Notes under the pieces: generated by a model
What the model saw: only the letters and a program-made list of their open reading frames with translations
What the model was told of the DNA's origin: nothing
Databases searched by the model: none
Source of the DNA: JBLHGU01 sp047615875
Lineage (GTDB): Bacteria > Pseudomonadota > Gammaproteobacteria > Arenicellales > CAJQKF01
Length of the DNA: 29,003 nt
Reading direction: 5' to 3'
Assembly: GCA_047615875.1 (NCBI GenBank)
Contig: JBLHGU010000046.1
Coordinates: 1-29,003 of the forward strand
Translations under genes and position numbers: made by a program
Shown here: one piece after another, positions 16,756-24,713 of the stretch
Position numbering within the stretch: position 1 is the stretch's first letter
Layout: each line of letters opens with the position of its first letter

Positions 16756-17547
16756 CTATTGCAATCGACCATAGAAAGTCATGCGAGCAGATTCAGAAAG
16801 CGCCACATCAGGTTCGGTATTATAAGCTAGCACTACCAGCATGCGGGTTGTATCACCTTCCACCGGTGTTACACGATGCAGTGAGTTACGACCTCGAAAA
16901 AGTACCAGATCACCGGCATCCATTCTCAGTGTCTGGGGTCGCACGTCGCCGTCCAATACACGATCAACCGAGTCGAAATTCATCTCTCCTGCATCAGCGT
17001 TACGGACGCAACTAACATATTCGAATACACCACCACCTTCGGGCTTCTGAATCATCAGCGTAATAGCGAAAGATGAGTTATCGAAATGCCAGCCAAGTTC
17101 TTGACCTTCACAGGCAAAATGCAGATTAACCGACGACAAGGGGTCCGCATACTCAAACAATTCTACCTCATCTAGCACGGCACACAAAAAATCACGAAAC
17201 TCCGCGGCATCATATAATTGGTGCAAGGCCGAACTGGCTTCAATTTGATCGTCTGTTAAGGCACCTTTTGAAGACACCACCTGCCGGTTTAGGGCGTGAT
17301 TGTCGGTGTAAGCTGGATCTTTTGGTGACAGGTATATAGTGTGTTTCTGGGTTGAAAAGTACGCCTGTCGCAGCTGGTCTGCACCGCTACACTGAATTGA
17401 CTCAACCGCTGATGGCCGCAAAAAACCGTACATAGTCATCACGCCGTGGGCATCCAGCTGTTTTTTACAACGACACCGAAAAACCGCATCATTGAGCGGG
17501 AAGTTTTGTAAATCCACAATATCATTCAAAGACAAAGAATCAGTCAT
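16756..17547 (-). CDS. 2-oxoglutarate/Fe(II)-dependent oxygenase (ArpA/HalD-like)
   Basis: This 263-aa protein has a C-terminal double-stranded beta-helix fold. The iron triad is readable: His154 and Asp156 (GWHFDNSSFAITLMIQ) and His224 (NSLHRVTPVEG), with Arg235 (TTRMLVVLAYN) as the likely 2-oxoglutarate ligand. GRGVFEYV-type spacing (GGGVFEYVSC) and AGDLVLFRGR fit a group related to free-amino-acid halogenases BesD/HalD. Those halogenases replace the Asp with Gly; here Asp is kept, so hydroxylation is expected rather than halogenation. It is the first gene of the fbaB-speB-aguB cluster. The substrate is unknown; a basic amino acid or polyamine is an inference from context. Confidence 0.8.
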   Translation of the reverse strand: MTDSLSLNDIVDLQNFPLNDAVFRCRCKKQLDAHGVMTMYGFLRPSAVESIQCSGADQLRQAYFSTQKHTIYLSPKDPAYTDNHALNRQVVSSKGALTDDQIEASSALHQLYDAAEFRDFLCAVLDEVELFEYADPLSSVNLHFACEGQELGWHFDNSSFAITLMIQKPEGGGVFEYVSCVRNADAGEMNFDSVDRVLDGDVRPQTLRMDAGDLVLFRGRNSLHRVTPVEGDTTRMLVVLAYNTEPDVALSESARMTFYGRLQ

Positions 17548-17617
17548 TGATAAGTAACCAGATAATATTCAAGGCGCACCCTAACGATGCCATAAGCGTT
17601 TATGCATAGCGCATTTT

Positions 17618-17655
17618 AAGTACAATACTTTTGGCTTATATCACCGTAACGTTAC
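17618..17655. promoter_or_regulatory. Two inverted repeats in the oxygenase/dehydratase divergent region
   Basis: AAGTA-CAA-TACTT (17618-17630) and the perfect palindrome GTAACGTTAC (17646-17655) lie in the 124-base gap between divergent genes. The second ends 16 bases before the dehydratase ATG. Their position suits operators, but no regulator is encoded next to them and chance cannot be excluded. Confidence 0.35.
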
Positions 17656-17671
17656 AAAGTGAACTTTTGAA

Positions 17672-18838
17672 ATGAAAATTAACTCTTTGCGCGCATTTTA
17701 TCTACAGCATCCTGAACAATTTTGTGCGGTAAACAGGCATCCTCAGACCTGGTCCAAAAACCAGGATATGGCCAATCCACTATCTCGCTATCGTGAGTTT
17801 GCCGGGCAATCTGATCAGAATCGTCCCGCCTGGCCCGCAGTGGTTTGTATCGCAGAAAGTGAGGATGGTCAGTTTGGTATCGGTATGTCCAGCCACGCCG
17901 GACCCGTCGTGCCACTAATAAATGACTATCTTTCGCAATTGGTCTGTGGCGAGAATCTGTTTGCTACAGAACGCCTGTGGAATAAGATGGTTCGCTGTTG
18001 CGCGGCCAGTTTCGGGGCTGCAGGAATTGCCAGTTATGGTATCAGCGCTGTTGATCTGGCTTTGTGGGACCTAAAAGGCAAAGTGCTGGGAAAACCCGTT
18101 TATGAACTGGTCGGTGGTCCGGCCAGAGACGAAATTCATTGTTACGCCACTGGAATGGATATTGACTGGTATCTGGAATGTGGATTTCAGGCTATTAAGC
18201 TGTGTGCATTACAGGGCCCAGAAGGCGAAACAGCGGCACTGAATCGAAATGAACAATCTGTCGCTACGATACGCCATAAACTGGGTGATGACTTTGATCT
18301 AATGATAGATCTGTGGCCCTTTCACGATGCCAAATTTACCGTTGAGATGGCCAGCCGCCTAAGTCAATACGACCTGCGCTGGATTGAGGATTATTTGCAT
18401 CCGGAAGACTTTGAGTCGTACCGAGCTGTTCGACAACGACTGCCCCAACAAACACTGGCTGCAGGAGAACGCTGGTATACCGACAGGCCATTCTCGCTAG
18501 CGGCCCACGAACGCTGGGTGGATATATTGCAACCTGATATTCAGTGGGTCGGCGGAGTCACTGGCGTCTTGAAAGTGGCAACCATTGCCGAGGCTGCGGG
18601 CCTCGAAATTGCCCTGCATGCAGGATTGAACGATGCCTACGGTCAACATCTTTGCCTCGCTCTACCCGGCAATCGCTGGGGCGAGTTTTATGTGGCCTCC
18701 GCACCAGAACAGGATTTACTGGCGGGTTATCGACCCACTCCCGGTATGGCATTACCAAAAGATGGCAAATTAACACCTAACCCAGCGCCAGGTTTTGGTA
18801 TCGAGATAACCAGGGCGCAATTGGAGTTAGCAATTTAA
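17672..18838 (+). CDS. Enolase-superfamily dehydratase, L-rhamnonate dehydratase-like
   Basis: This 388-aa enzyme belongs to the mandelate racemase/enolase superfamily, which uses Mg2+ to dehydrate or epimerise acid sugars. The three metal ligands are Asp213 (MIDLWPF), Glu239 (RWIEDY) and Glu266 (AAGERW). A C-terminal His316 (IALHAGLND) with Asp289 (LQPDIQWVGG) forms the catalytic dyad. The second-strand base motif reads AIKLCALQGP, closer to the K-x-P/GP pattern of rhamnonate dehydratases than to KxK. MANPLSRY and FAEF-like GEFYVASAP at the ends also fit that group. The exact sugar acid is not predictable. No sugar-acid transporter or aldolase of that pathway is adjacent; the gene is divergent from the oxygenase. 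Confidence 0.85.
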   Translation: MKINSLRAFYLQHPEQFCAVNRHPQTWSKNQDMANPLSRYREFAGQSDQNRPAWPAVVCIAESEDGQFGIGMSSHAGPVVPLINDYLSQLVCGENLFATERLWNKMVRCCAASFGAAGIASYGISAVDLALWDLKGKVLGKPVYELVGGPARDEIHCYATGMDIDWYLECGFQAIKLCALQGPEGETAALNRNEQSVATIRHKLGDDFDLMIDLWPFHDAKFTVEMASRLSQYDLRWIEDYLHPEDFESYRAVRQRLPQQTLAAGERWYTDRPFSLAAHERWVDILQPDIQWVGGVTGVLKVATIAEAAGLEIALHAGLNDAYGQHLCLALPGNRWGEFYVASAPEQDLLAGYRPTPGMALPKDGKLTPNPAPGFGIEITRAQLELAI

Positions 18839-18879
18839 CTGTCACCCTCGATCACCGGGCAAACTGGCAGTTTTAACAA

Positions 18880-18901
18880 CGGAGTGCAATCTTGCACTCC
18901 G
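18880..18901. terminator. Hairpin between convergent dehydratase and P460 genes
   Basis: GGAGTGCA (18881-18888) pairs perfectly with TGCACTCC (18893-18900), and one more C-G pair closes it. It lies 42 bases after the dehydratase stop and 10 bases beyond the P460 stop on the other strand. There is no strong T tract on either side, so it may be a factor-assisted bidirectional terminator or an mRNA 3' stabiliser. Confidence 0.55.
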
Positions 18902-18910
18902 CCAAACTAA

Positions 18911-19459
18911 TCACTTTGCTTGCAGAATCGGATAGGCTTCCTGATATATCCAATCATTCCCCTGGGCTGGCACATGACATCCAAGGCAATCAGCTTTATA
19001 GTTGGTTGCTACATTCTTAGAGACATCATCAGGCTTGTATAGAGCCCAGCCCCAGCCATCACCCCACAACGGATTATCCGGGAAACGCCCTGTTGTATCC
19101 TTGATCATTACAAACCATTGTTTGATACTTTTAGTGGCATGACTAACCCCCTTGCCAGTAGTGTAATCGCCAGCTTCTGATGCTCGTAGTTCCTTGACCA
19201 GCGTCGCTCCATCCGGAAACTGACCGGTACTTCGAAATGCCTCAAGTGTAGATTTCTCGGTATAAACATCATGGAAACCACTGGCACCGCCGGCGGGAAC
19301 GAACCAGGATCCCAGATGTACCATCTCCTTCCTAAATCCATTCGGAAAACTGATTTGCCCTTTGTCATCAACATATGGCGAAAAGCTATCTCCAGCAAAA
19401 GCTGGAGATGCTGCCAGCGCCAAACCTGCGCAACATATTGCTAGAACTAACTTATGCAT
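18911..19459 (-). CDS. Cytochrome P460 family protein (paralogue 1)
   Basis: This 182-aa periplasmic haem protein has a Sec signal peptide (LVLAICCAGLALAASPAFA, cleavage near residue 22). The haem c site CLGCH (Cys158, Cys161, His162) is near the C-terminus, as in cytochrome P460. The central FPDGATLVKEL segment (Lys89) and the ending DWIYQEAYPIL are family features. Characterised P460 enzymes oxidise hydroxylamine or NO through an unusual Lys-haem crosslink; whether Lys89 is that residue needs alignment. It follows the second P460 gene by 90 bases on the same strand. AGAGG lies upstream of the ATG. A role in reactive nitrogen handling is plausible but unproven. Confidence 0.86.
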   Translation of the reverse strand: MHKLVLAICCAGLALAASPAFAGDSFSPYVDDKGQISFPNGFRKEMVHLGSWFVPAGGASGFHDVYTEKSTLEAFRSTGQFPDGATLVKELRASEAGDYTTGKGVSHATKSIKQWFVMIKDTTGRFPDNPLWGDGWGWALYKPDDVSKNVATNYKADCLGCHVPAQGNDWIYQEAYPILQAK

Positions 19460-19493
19460 AGTTAGAGAACCTCTGAGTTATACAGGGTTTTCA

Positions 19494-19513
19494 TCGGTGC
19501 AAAGATGCACCGA
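19494..19513 (-). terminator. Hairpin between the two P460 genes
   Basis: TCGGTGCA (19494-19501) pairs perfectly with TGCACCGA (19506-19513) around a four-base loop. It lies 36 bases downstream of the stop of the upstream P460 gene and about 35 bases before the start of the next. No T tract follows. It could attenuate or process the transcript and shares its GTGCA/TGCAC core with the hairpin at 18880-18901. Confidence 0.5.
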
Positions 19514-19549
19514 CTTTGGCAATTCTTCGATGAATTGATCAGAGCTTTC

Positions 19550-20173
19550 TTAATTCTGCATTTTCAGATCCGAATTCACTCCACCCACAGCTGCCTTGCC
19601 AGTCGCCTTACCGCCACGTAGCACTGGGTAATATTGGGTAAAGACAAAATCATCTGCAGCTGAAGCCTGATGACAAGCATTGCAGGACGCTGATGGGAAA
19701 GCTTTTGCAGTTTCTGTAAGACTCATGTGATCAGGGGTGGAAAAGCTATAGTAGGCCCAATTTCCTGGCTCATCAGGCGAGAGTGCTTTACTTTTAATGG
19801 TTGCTTCCAGACCGATAAAGTCACCCTGAAAATAACCATTGCCACTGACTGCAGCCTTACTTCCAACACTGACCAATTCCTTTATTAGGATGGTTCCATC
19901 ACGAAACTCACCACTTTTCTTCCAGTGCTGCCAACTTTCTGGATCGATATAAACGTTATGGTGTTCCGGGAAGGCTGCCTTGCCATTATTCATGTCATTA
20001 GGTGTTACGGGTGTACCGACATAAACCCACTCGCGATATCCGGTTGGGCGCTGCAATTCACCATCTTCAACAATGAAGTATTCCTCTGCGAAGGCATTGC
20101 TTGTTAGAATCTGCAGACCGAGTGCTATCAGAACACTACGAGTTGCGGTTGATGAAAATAATTTTCTGTTCAT
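19550..20173 (-). CDS. Cytochrome P460 family protein (paralogue 2)
   Basis: I place the start at the ATG at 20173 (207 aa), preceded by AGAGA, rather than a TTG at 20200 that adds nine residues before the signal peptide. The signal sequence runs through SVLIALGLQILTSNAFA (cleavage near 29). The haem c motif is CNACH (Cys164, Cys167, His168). FRDGTILIKEL (Lys98) corresponds to FPDGATLVKEL of the neighbour, and FVFTQYYPVLR matches its C-terminal YP segment, so the two are paralogues. The C-terminal tail after residue 186 is longer. It is divergent from the AraC-family gene across about 106 bases. Function as for paralogue 1, uncertain. Confidence 0.85.
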   Translation of the reverse strand: MNRKLFSSTATRSVLIALGLQILTSNAFAEEYFIVEDGELQRPTGYREWVYVGTPVTPNDMNNGKAAFPEHHNVYIDPESWQHWKKSGEFRDGTILIKELVSVGSKAAVSGNGYFQGDFIGLEATIKSKALSPDEPGNWAYYSFSTPDHMSLTETAKAFPSASCNACHQASAADDFVFTQYYPVLRGGKATGKAAVGGVNSDLKMQN

Positions 20174-20196
20174 AAGTAATCTCTGGTGTTTACATA

Positions 20197-20220
20197 ACAA
20201 AACCCTGTCACAAGTTTTGT
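20197..20220. promoter_or_regulatory. Inverted repeat in P460/AraC divergent region
   Basis: ACAAAAC (20197-20203) and GTTTTGT (20214-20220) form a perfect 7-bp inverted repeat around ten bases, in the short region shared by two divergent genes. It could be an operator for either gene. AraC-family proteins more often bind direct repeats, so the assignment is tentative. Confidence 0.35.
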
Positions 20221-20264
20221 CTTCGCCACGAAGTCTAAAGAATCGTAATTTTCAAGCTAACTCC

Positions 20265-20270
20265 AGGAGA
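20265..20270 (+). promoter_or_regulatory. Ribosome binding site deciding a GTG start
   Basis: AGGAGA ends 9 bases before the GTG at 20280. No ATG fits as well, so it fixes the start of the AraC-family gene at that GTG. Confidence 0.7.
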
Positions 20271-20279
20271 ATCAATTAA

Positions 20280-21215
20280 GTGTCTCGGCGACTCAATCAA
20301 ACCAGCGAATTCGATGTACTAGGCGATATTCTCGAAACACTCAGATTTCGCGGCAGCATATTCTTTCGCTCAGAACTTGCCGCACCCTGGGGAATGTCAC
20401 TCACCGAAACCAAAACACCCTACTTTCATATCGTTTTATCTGGCGAATGCTTTATCGGTGCGGGCCATGGCGATGCGATTCAAACCCATGAAGGGGATAT
20501 CGTCATGCTGCCGAATGGCGGCTCTCACTGGATTGCCGATAAACCCGGTCGTGAGTTAATTAGCAGCGAATCCGCCGGTGAAGCCTGTGCGTTAGGCAAT
20601 CCGCTTTTTCAACACGGTAAAATCACCAATAGTCTGATCTGCGGCATGGTTCATTTCGACCGAGGCGCAACTCATCCAATTCTTGATGCGTTGCCGGAAT
20701 TAATGCATTTCCCGATGAACGAACCGGATGGAACAATCTGGGCATTGGTTAAGTTGATCGATAACGAGATGGCGAATTCGACTGGCAGTAGTAGCCAGAT
20801 AGCCGATCGCTTAACTGAAGTCCTATTCTTGCAATTGCTGAATAACTATATTCAGAACAGTAGTGAGGCAGGCGGTTTTTTGATGGCTCTACGGGATCGT
20901 CGAGTGCATCGAGCGCTCACCCTGATCCATCAGGAACCCGAGTTCGACTGGTCACTGGATTCTTTAGGTGAACGGGTCGGTATGTCCCGCGCAACTCTGG
21001 TGCGACGTTTTCAGTCCGTAGTGGGCGAATCGCCCATGGCCTACATTAAAAACTGGCGCATTATGAAAGCTTATAACCTGGTAAAACACAGTTCTTCATC
21101 ACTGGAACAAATTGCCTTATCGGTGGGCTTTGCATCTGCCAGAACTCTGGCCAAAGCATTTGAGCGTGAATACTCAGTTACACCCAGCGAATTGCGGCGT
21201 GGGCAGAAAAACTGA
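20280..21215 (+). CDS. AraC-family transcriptional regulator with cupin N-terminus
   Basis: This 311-aa regulator starts at GTG behind a good ribosome site. Residues about 20-190 form a cupin-type sensor domain of the cupin_6/AraC group (FRSELAAPWGMSL, YFHIVLSGECF, GDIVMLPNGGSHWIAD, GEACALGNPLFQHG). Residues about 205-305 carry two helix-turn-helix motifs (FDWSLDSLGERVGMSRATLVRRF and SLEQIALSVGFASARTLAKAF), ending with the conserved YSVTPSELRRG. It lies between the divergent P460 pair and the co-oriented flavoenzyme gene 67 bases downstream, so either may be its target. The ligand is unknown. Confidence 0.92.
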   Translation: MSRRLNQTSEFDVLGDILETLRFRGSIFFRSELAAPWGMSLTETKTPYFHIVLSGECFIGAGHGDAIQTHEGDIVMLPNGGSHWIADKPGRELISSESAGEACALGNPLFQHGKITNSLICGMVHFDRGATHPILDALPELMHFPMNEPDGTIWALVKLIDNEMANSTGSSSQIADRLTEVLFLQLLNNYIQNSSEAGGFLMALRDRRVHRALTLIHQEPEFDWSLDSLGERVGMSRATLVRRFQSVVGESPMAYIKNWRIMKAYNLVKHSSSSLEQIALSVGFASARTLAKAFEREYSVTPSELRRGQKN

Positions 21216-21282
21216 ACTATATGATCCCCACCACAGCCTGCTGTATCATCTCGTCAACTAATCAAAGCGACCCGTGTAAATT

Positions 21283-23703
21283 ATGAAAACCCATACTCAA
21301 GTTGCCGTCATTGGTGGCGGTGTTGTTGGCTGCAGTGTGCTCTATCATTTGACCAAATTTGGCTGGAAAGATGTCACGCTGATTGAGCGGTCTGAACTAA
21401 CTTCTGGCTCTACCTGGCACGCCGCGGGTGGCTTTCATACCCTGAATGCCGATACCAATATGGCTGCTTTGCAGGGTTATACGATTCGCCTGTATAAAGA
21501 GTTGGAGGAGATATCCGGCCAGGCCTGTGGTCTACATCATGTGGGTGGTCTTACTCTGGCTAGTACACCAGAGCGAATGGATTTTCTCAAAGCAGAACGT
21601 GCCAAACATCGCTACATGGGTCTGGACACTGAGATTGTTGGCCCTGATGAAATACCGGCTATCTCACCTATCACTAATACTGAAGGCGTTCTAGGCGCAC
21701 TCTATGATCCCCTGGATGGTCATCTTGATCCTTCCGGCACTACCCATGCTTATGCCAAAGCAGCACGTAAACAGGGTGCGGAAATAGTACTGAGAAATCC
21801 AGTCAATGCGCTTAACCCGCGCAGTGATGGCAGCTGGGAAGTCGTCACAGAACAAGGCGTGATAATTGCCGAGCACGTCGTCAACGCAGCCGGTCTGTGG
21901 GCCCGCGAGGTTGGCGAGCTGGCTGGAGTTACTCTGCCGTTGCACCCCATGGAACACCAATATCTGGTAACCGATGACATCCCCGAAGTATTCGGTCACG
22001 GCAACGAACTACCTCATGTGATGGATCCCGAAGGCGAGAGTTATTTGCGTCAAGAAGGACGCGGTCTGGTCATTGGTTTTTATGAACAGCAATGTGATCC
22101 CTGGGGAGTCAAGGGCACACCACTGGATTTTGGGCATGAGTTGCTACAGGACAATCTGGAACGTATCGGAGATGCGCTGGAAACCGCCTATCACCGCTAC
22201 CCAGTACTTGAGCGTGCTGGCATCAAACGCGTTATCAATGGTCCTTTCACATTTGCACCGGATGGCAATCCGTTGGTGGGTCCGGTTCCGGGTCTTAGAA
22301 ATTTCTGGTCTGCCTGCGCCGTTATGGCAGGTTTTAGTCAAGGTGGCGGTGTCGGCCTGACATTAGCTGAATGGATGGTCGATGGCGAACCCTCGCGCGA
22401 TGTGTTCGCCATGGATGTAGCCCGTTTTGGTAATTTCCCGACTCGGGTCTGGACTCGTGAGAAAGTGCGCGAGAATTATCAGCGCAGATTTTCGGTATCC
22501 TATCCAAACGAAGAATTACCCGTTGGTCGCCCACTCAATACCACGCCGGCCTATGGACTGTGGAAATCTCAACGTGCGGTGTTTGGATCAGCCTTCGGCA
22601 TGGAGCATGTGAATTATTTTGCAGCAGAAAATGAACCGCTGTTTGAAACCCCCAGCTTTCGACGCTCCAATGCGTTCGAAACCGTTGCTGCTGAATGTAA
22701 TGCCGTGCGCACTGCTGTAGGTATCAATGAAATCCACAATTTCGGAAAGTACTCAGTTACCGGCTCCGGCGCACGGGCCTGGCTCGACTGGATTATGGCT
22801 GGCCGCATACCAAAGCCTGGACGCATTTCACTAAACCCTATGCTAAGCCCTAAAGGACGCATCATCGGTGATTTCACTATTTCCTGCCTCAGTGAAGAAG
22901 AGTTTCAGGTTACTGCGTCTTTTAATTCCCAGGCCTATCACATGCGCTGGTTTGAGCAGCACTTACCCGAGGATGGTAGTGCTGCCATAGACAATATCAC
23001 TCTGAATCGTATTGGTTTTCAAATTGCCGGGCCCTATGCACGTAAGCTGTTGCAATCAGTATCTGATGTGGACGTATCCAGCGAGGCTATGCCATTTTTA
23101 GATGTTCAGCGGATGAACATAGGTCTTGCAGAGGCTATTGTTCAGCGGGTCAGCTATACCGGTGACCTGGGTTACGAAATTTATGTGCCAGCTAGCCAAC
23201 AGGTTTTACTCTACGAGATTTTGACTAAAGCTGGAGAGCCCCTGGGGCTGAAACCCTTTGGTATGCGCGCCATGATGAGCCTGCGTCTGGAAAAATCATT
23301 TGGCTCCTGGCTACGAGAATTCCGTCCAGATTTCTCGCCGGTGGAAACTCAGCTGGATCGTTTTGTAGCCTATAAAAAAGCCGCTGATTTTATTGGTAAA
23401 GAGGCGGTACTAACTGCCAAAGCCAAAGGTCCAGAGAGAATGCAATGCACCTTCATAGTCGATGCCAATGAAGCGGATGCGTGGGCCGATGAACCAATCT
23501 GGTACGATGATAAAGTGGTTGGCTTTGTTACCTCTGGCGGCTATGCCCACTATAGTAAAAAATCCGTAGCACTCGGTTTCTTACCCACCGAACTGATTAA
23601 AGAAGGCCAACAAGTTGACATTGAAATTCTCGGTGAAAGACGTAAAGCGGTGCTAACAATGTCTCCGCTATTAACCGGTGAGAATGATCGGATGCGCGGT
23701 TAA
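21283..23703 (+). CDS. GcvT-type FAD-dependent oxidoreductase, dimethylglycine/sarcosine dehydrogenase-like
   Basis: This 806-aa protein has an N-terminal FAD/DAO domain (about 1-370) with the dinucleotide fold VAVIGGGVVGCSVLYHL. It includes STWHAAGG, where His46 matches the His that binds FAD covalently in dimethylglycine dehydrogenase. A short linker (FAO_M, about 375-430) leads to a GcvT folate-binding domain and C-terminal barrel (about 435-800; SYTGDLGYEIYVP, MSLRLEKSFGSW, GFVTSGGYAHYSKK). Such enzymes oxidise N-methyl amines and pass the C1 unit to tetrahydrofolate. Sarcosine or dimethylglycine are the likeliest substrates, but not proven. Length is normal. It follows an AraC-family gene and precedes an RhtA-like transporter by 56 bases. 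Confidence 0.9.
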   Translation: MKTHTQVAVIGGGVVGCSVLYHLTKFGWKDVTLIERSELTSGSTWHAAGGFHTLNADTNMAALQGYTIRLYKELEEISGQACGLHHVGGLTLASTPERMDFLKAERAKHRYMGLDTEIVGPDEIPAISPITNTEGVLGALYDPLDGHLDPSGTTHAYAKAARKQGAEIVLRNPVNALNPRSDGSWEVVTEQGVIIAEHVVNAAGLWAREVGELAGVTLPLHPMEHQYLVTDDIPEVFGHGNELPHVMDPEGESYLRQEGRGLVIGFYEQQCDPWGVKGTPLDFGHELLQDNLERIGDALETAYHRYPVLERAGIKRVINGPFTFAPDGNPLVGPVPGLRNFWSACAVMAGFSQGGGVGLTLAEWMVDGEPSRDVFAMDVARFGNFPTRVWTREKVRENYQRRFSVSYPNEELPVGRPLNTTPAYGLWKSQRAVFGSAFGMEHVNYFAAENEPLFETPSFRRSNAFETVAAECNAVRTAVGINEIHNFGKYSVTGSGARAWLDWIMAGRIPKPGRISLNPMLSPKGRIIGDFTISCLSEEEFQVTASFNSQAYHMRWFEQHLPEDGSAAIDNITLNRIGFQIAGPYARKLLQSVSDVDVSSEAMPFLDVQRMNIGLAEAIVQRVSYTGDLGYEIYVPASQQVLLYEILTKAGEPLGLKPFGMRAMMSLRLEKSFGSWLREFRPDFSPVETQLDRFVAYKKAADFIGKEAVLTAKAKGPERMQCTFIVDANEADAWADEPIWYDDKVVGFVTSGGYAHYSKKSVALGFLPTELIKEGQQVDIEILGERRKAVLTMSPLLTGENDRMRG

Positions 23704-23759
23704 GAGACGCGTTAACCCAACACCAATTCCTTTTACTCCCACGCTACTGGCCTAAAATA

Positions 23760-24635
23760 ATGCCAATGATTCTCGGCGGTTTTCCGCCGACAGGCCTTGT
23801 GTTGCTGTCGATTGTTTCAGTCCAGGTCGGCGCCGGGCTCGCCATAAATCTCTTTCCTATCCTCGGTGCTGAAGGCACTGTCGCAGTGCGTATTGTGATT
23901 TCAGCCCTGCTACTAGCACTAACCGTACGCAAAAGAACTCGTGCCTTAAGCCAGATGTTTATCCAAAACTGGAAACTCCTGCTGGTCTTTGGTTTTTGCA
24001 TAGCCATAATGAACCTTTTCTTCTATCAAGCTTTAGCACGCATTCCACTGGGTGCGACAGTAGCGTTAGAGTTTATAGGTCCGCTGAGTGTTGCCGCTTT
24101 CACGTCAAGAAAATTGAGCCATTTTGCCTGGATAGCATTGGCCGCACTTGGTATCTTTCTACTATCACCCTTATCCGGTGTTGACCTGGATTCACTGGGT
24201 ATAATTTTCGCACTGCTGGCAGGCGTTGGTTGGGGACTATTTATTATTTTCGCGAAACGGGTAGGCGATAGAATCCCGGGTAATGATGGCATAGTGATTG
24301 CCATGGTTATTGCGGCACTGACAATGTTGCCGTTTGCAGCGCCAGTAGCAACTGTTCTTATCTCGAATCCGTTGATCTTACTAACCGCACTCGCTGTGGC
24401 TCTCCTATCAACCACCATTCCCTTCACGTTCGAATTTCATGCACTAAGACGAATGCCTTCAAGAAACTACAGCATTCTTGTCAGTGTTGAACCTGCCGTC
24501 GCAGCCATTATCGGTGCATTATTACTGGGTGAACGGATTGGCCTACAGGGTGTCATAGCAGTTGCCTGTGTTGTAATTGCGGCAATCGGCATCAGCCTGA
24601 CCGGATCAGCCGATAAGCCAGACACAGCTGTGTAA
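23760..24635 (+). CDS. EamA-family exporter, RhtA-like
   Basis: This 291-aa inner-membrane protein has about ten helices in two EamA repeats. It matches the threonine/homoserine exporter RhtA at several points: SVQVGAGLAINLFPILGAEG, FYQALARIPLGATVALEFIGPL, LLSTTIPFTFEFHALRRMPSRNYSIL and VEPAVAAIIGALLLGE. RhtA exports threonine, homoserine and related compounds in E. coli; the substrate here is inferred only at the level of small amino-acid-like molecules. It is 56 bases behind the flavoenzyme gene, possibly co-transcribed. It is unrelated in detail to the EamA protein at 3718-4608. Confidence 0.9.
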   Translation: MPMILGGFPPTGLVLLSIVSVQVGAGLAINLFPILGAEGTVAVRIVISALLLALTVRKRTRALSQMFIQNWKLLLVFGFCIAIMNLFFYQALARIPLGATVALEFIGPLSVAAFTSRKLSHFAWIALAALGIFLLSPLSGVDLDSLGIIFALLAGVGWGLFIIFAKRVGDRIPGNDGIVIAMVIAALTMLPFAAPVATVLISNPLILLTALAVALLSTTIPFTFEFHALRRMPSRNYSILVSVEPAVAAIIGALLLGERIGLQGVIAVACVVIAAIGISLTGSADKPDTAV

Positions 24636-24713
24636 TCCGCTTGCAATTAACACTTTGCAGCCAAATTAAAAATTAGTAGAAGCTGCCGTTAACCGTCATT
24701 TGGGGATAAACCA

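Noticed and set aside
16756..17547. Free amino acid halogenase (BesD/HalD)
   Set aside because: The iron-binding Asp156 is present; halogenases of this group carry Gly there to make room for chloride.
20174..20200. P460 paralogue 2 starting at TTG 20200
   Set aside because: The extra residues precede a complete signal peptide; the ATG at 20173 has a better ribosome site.
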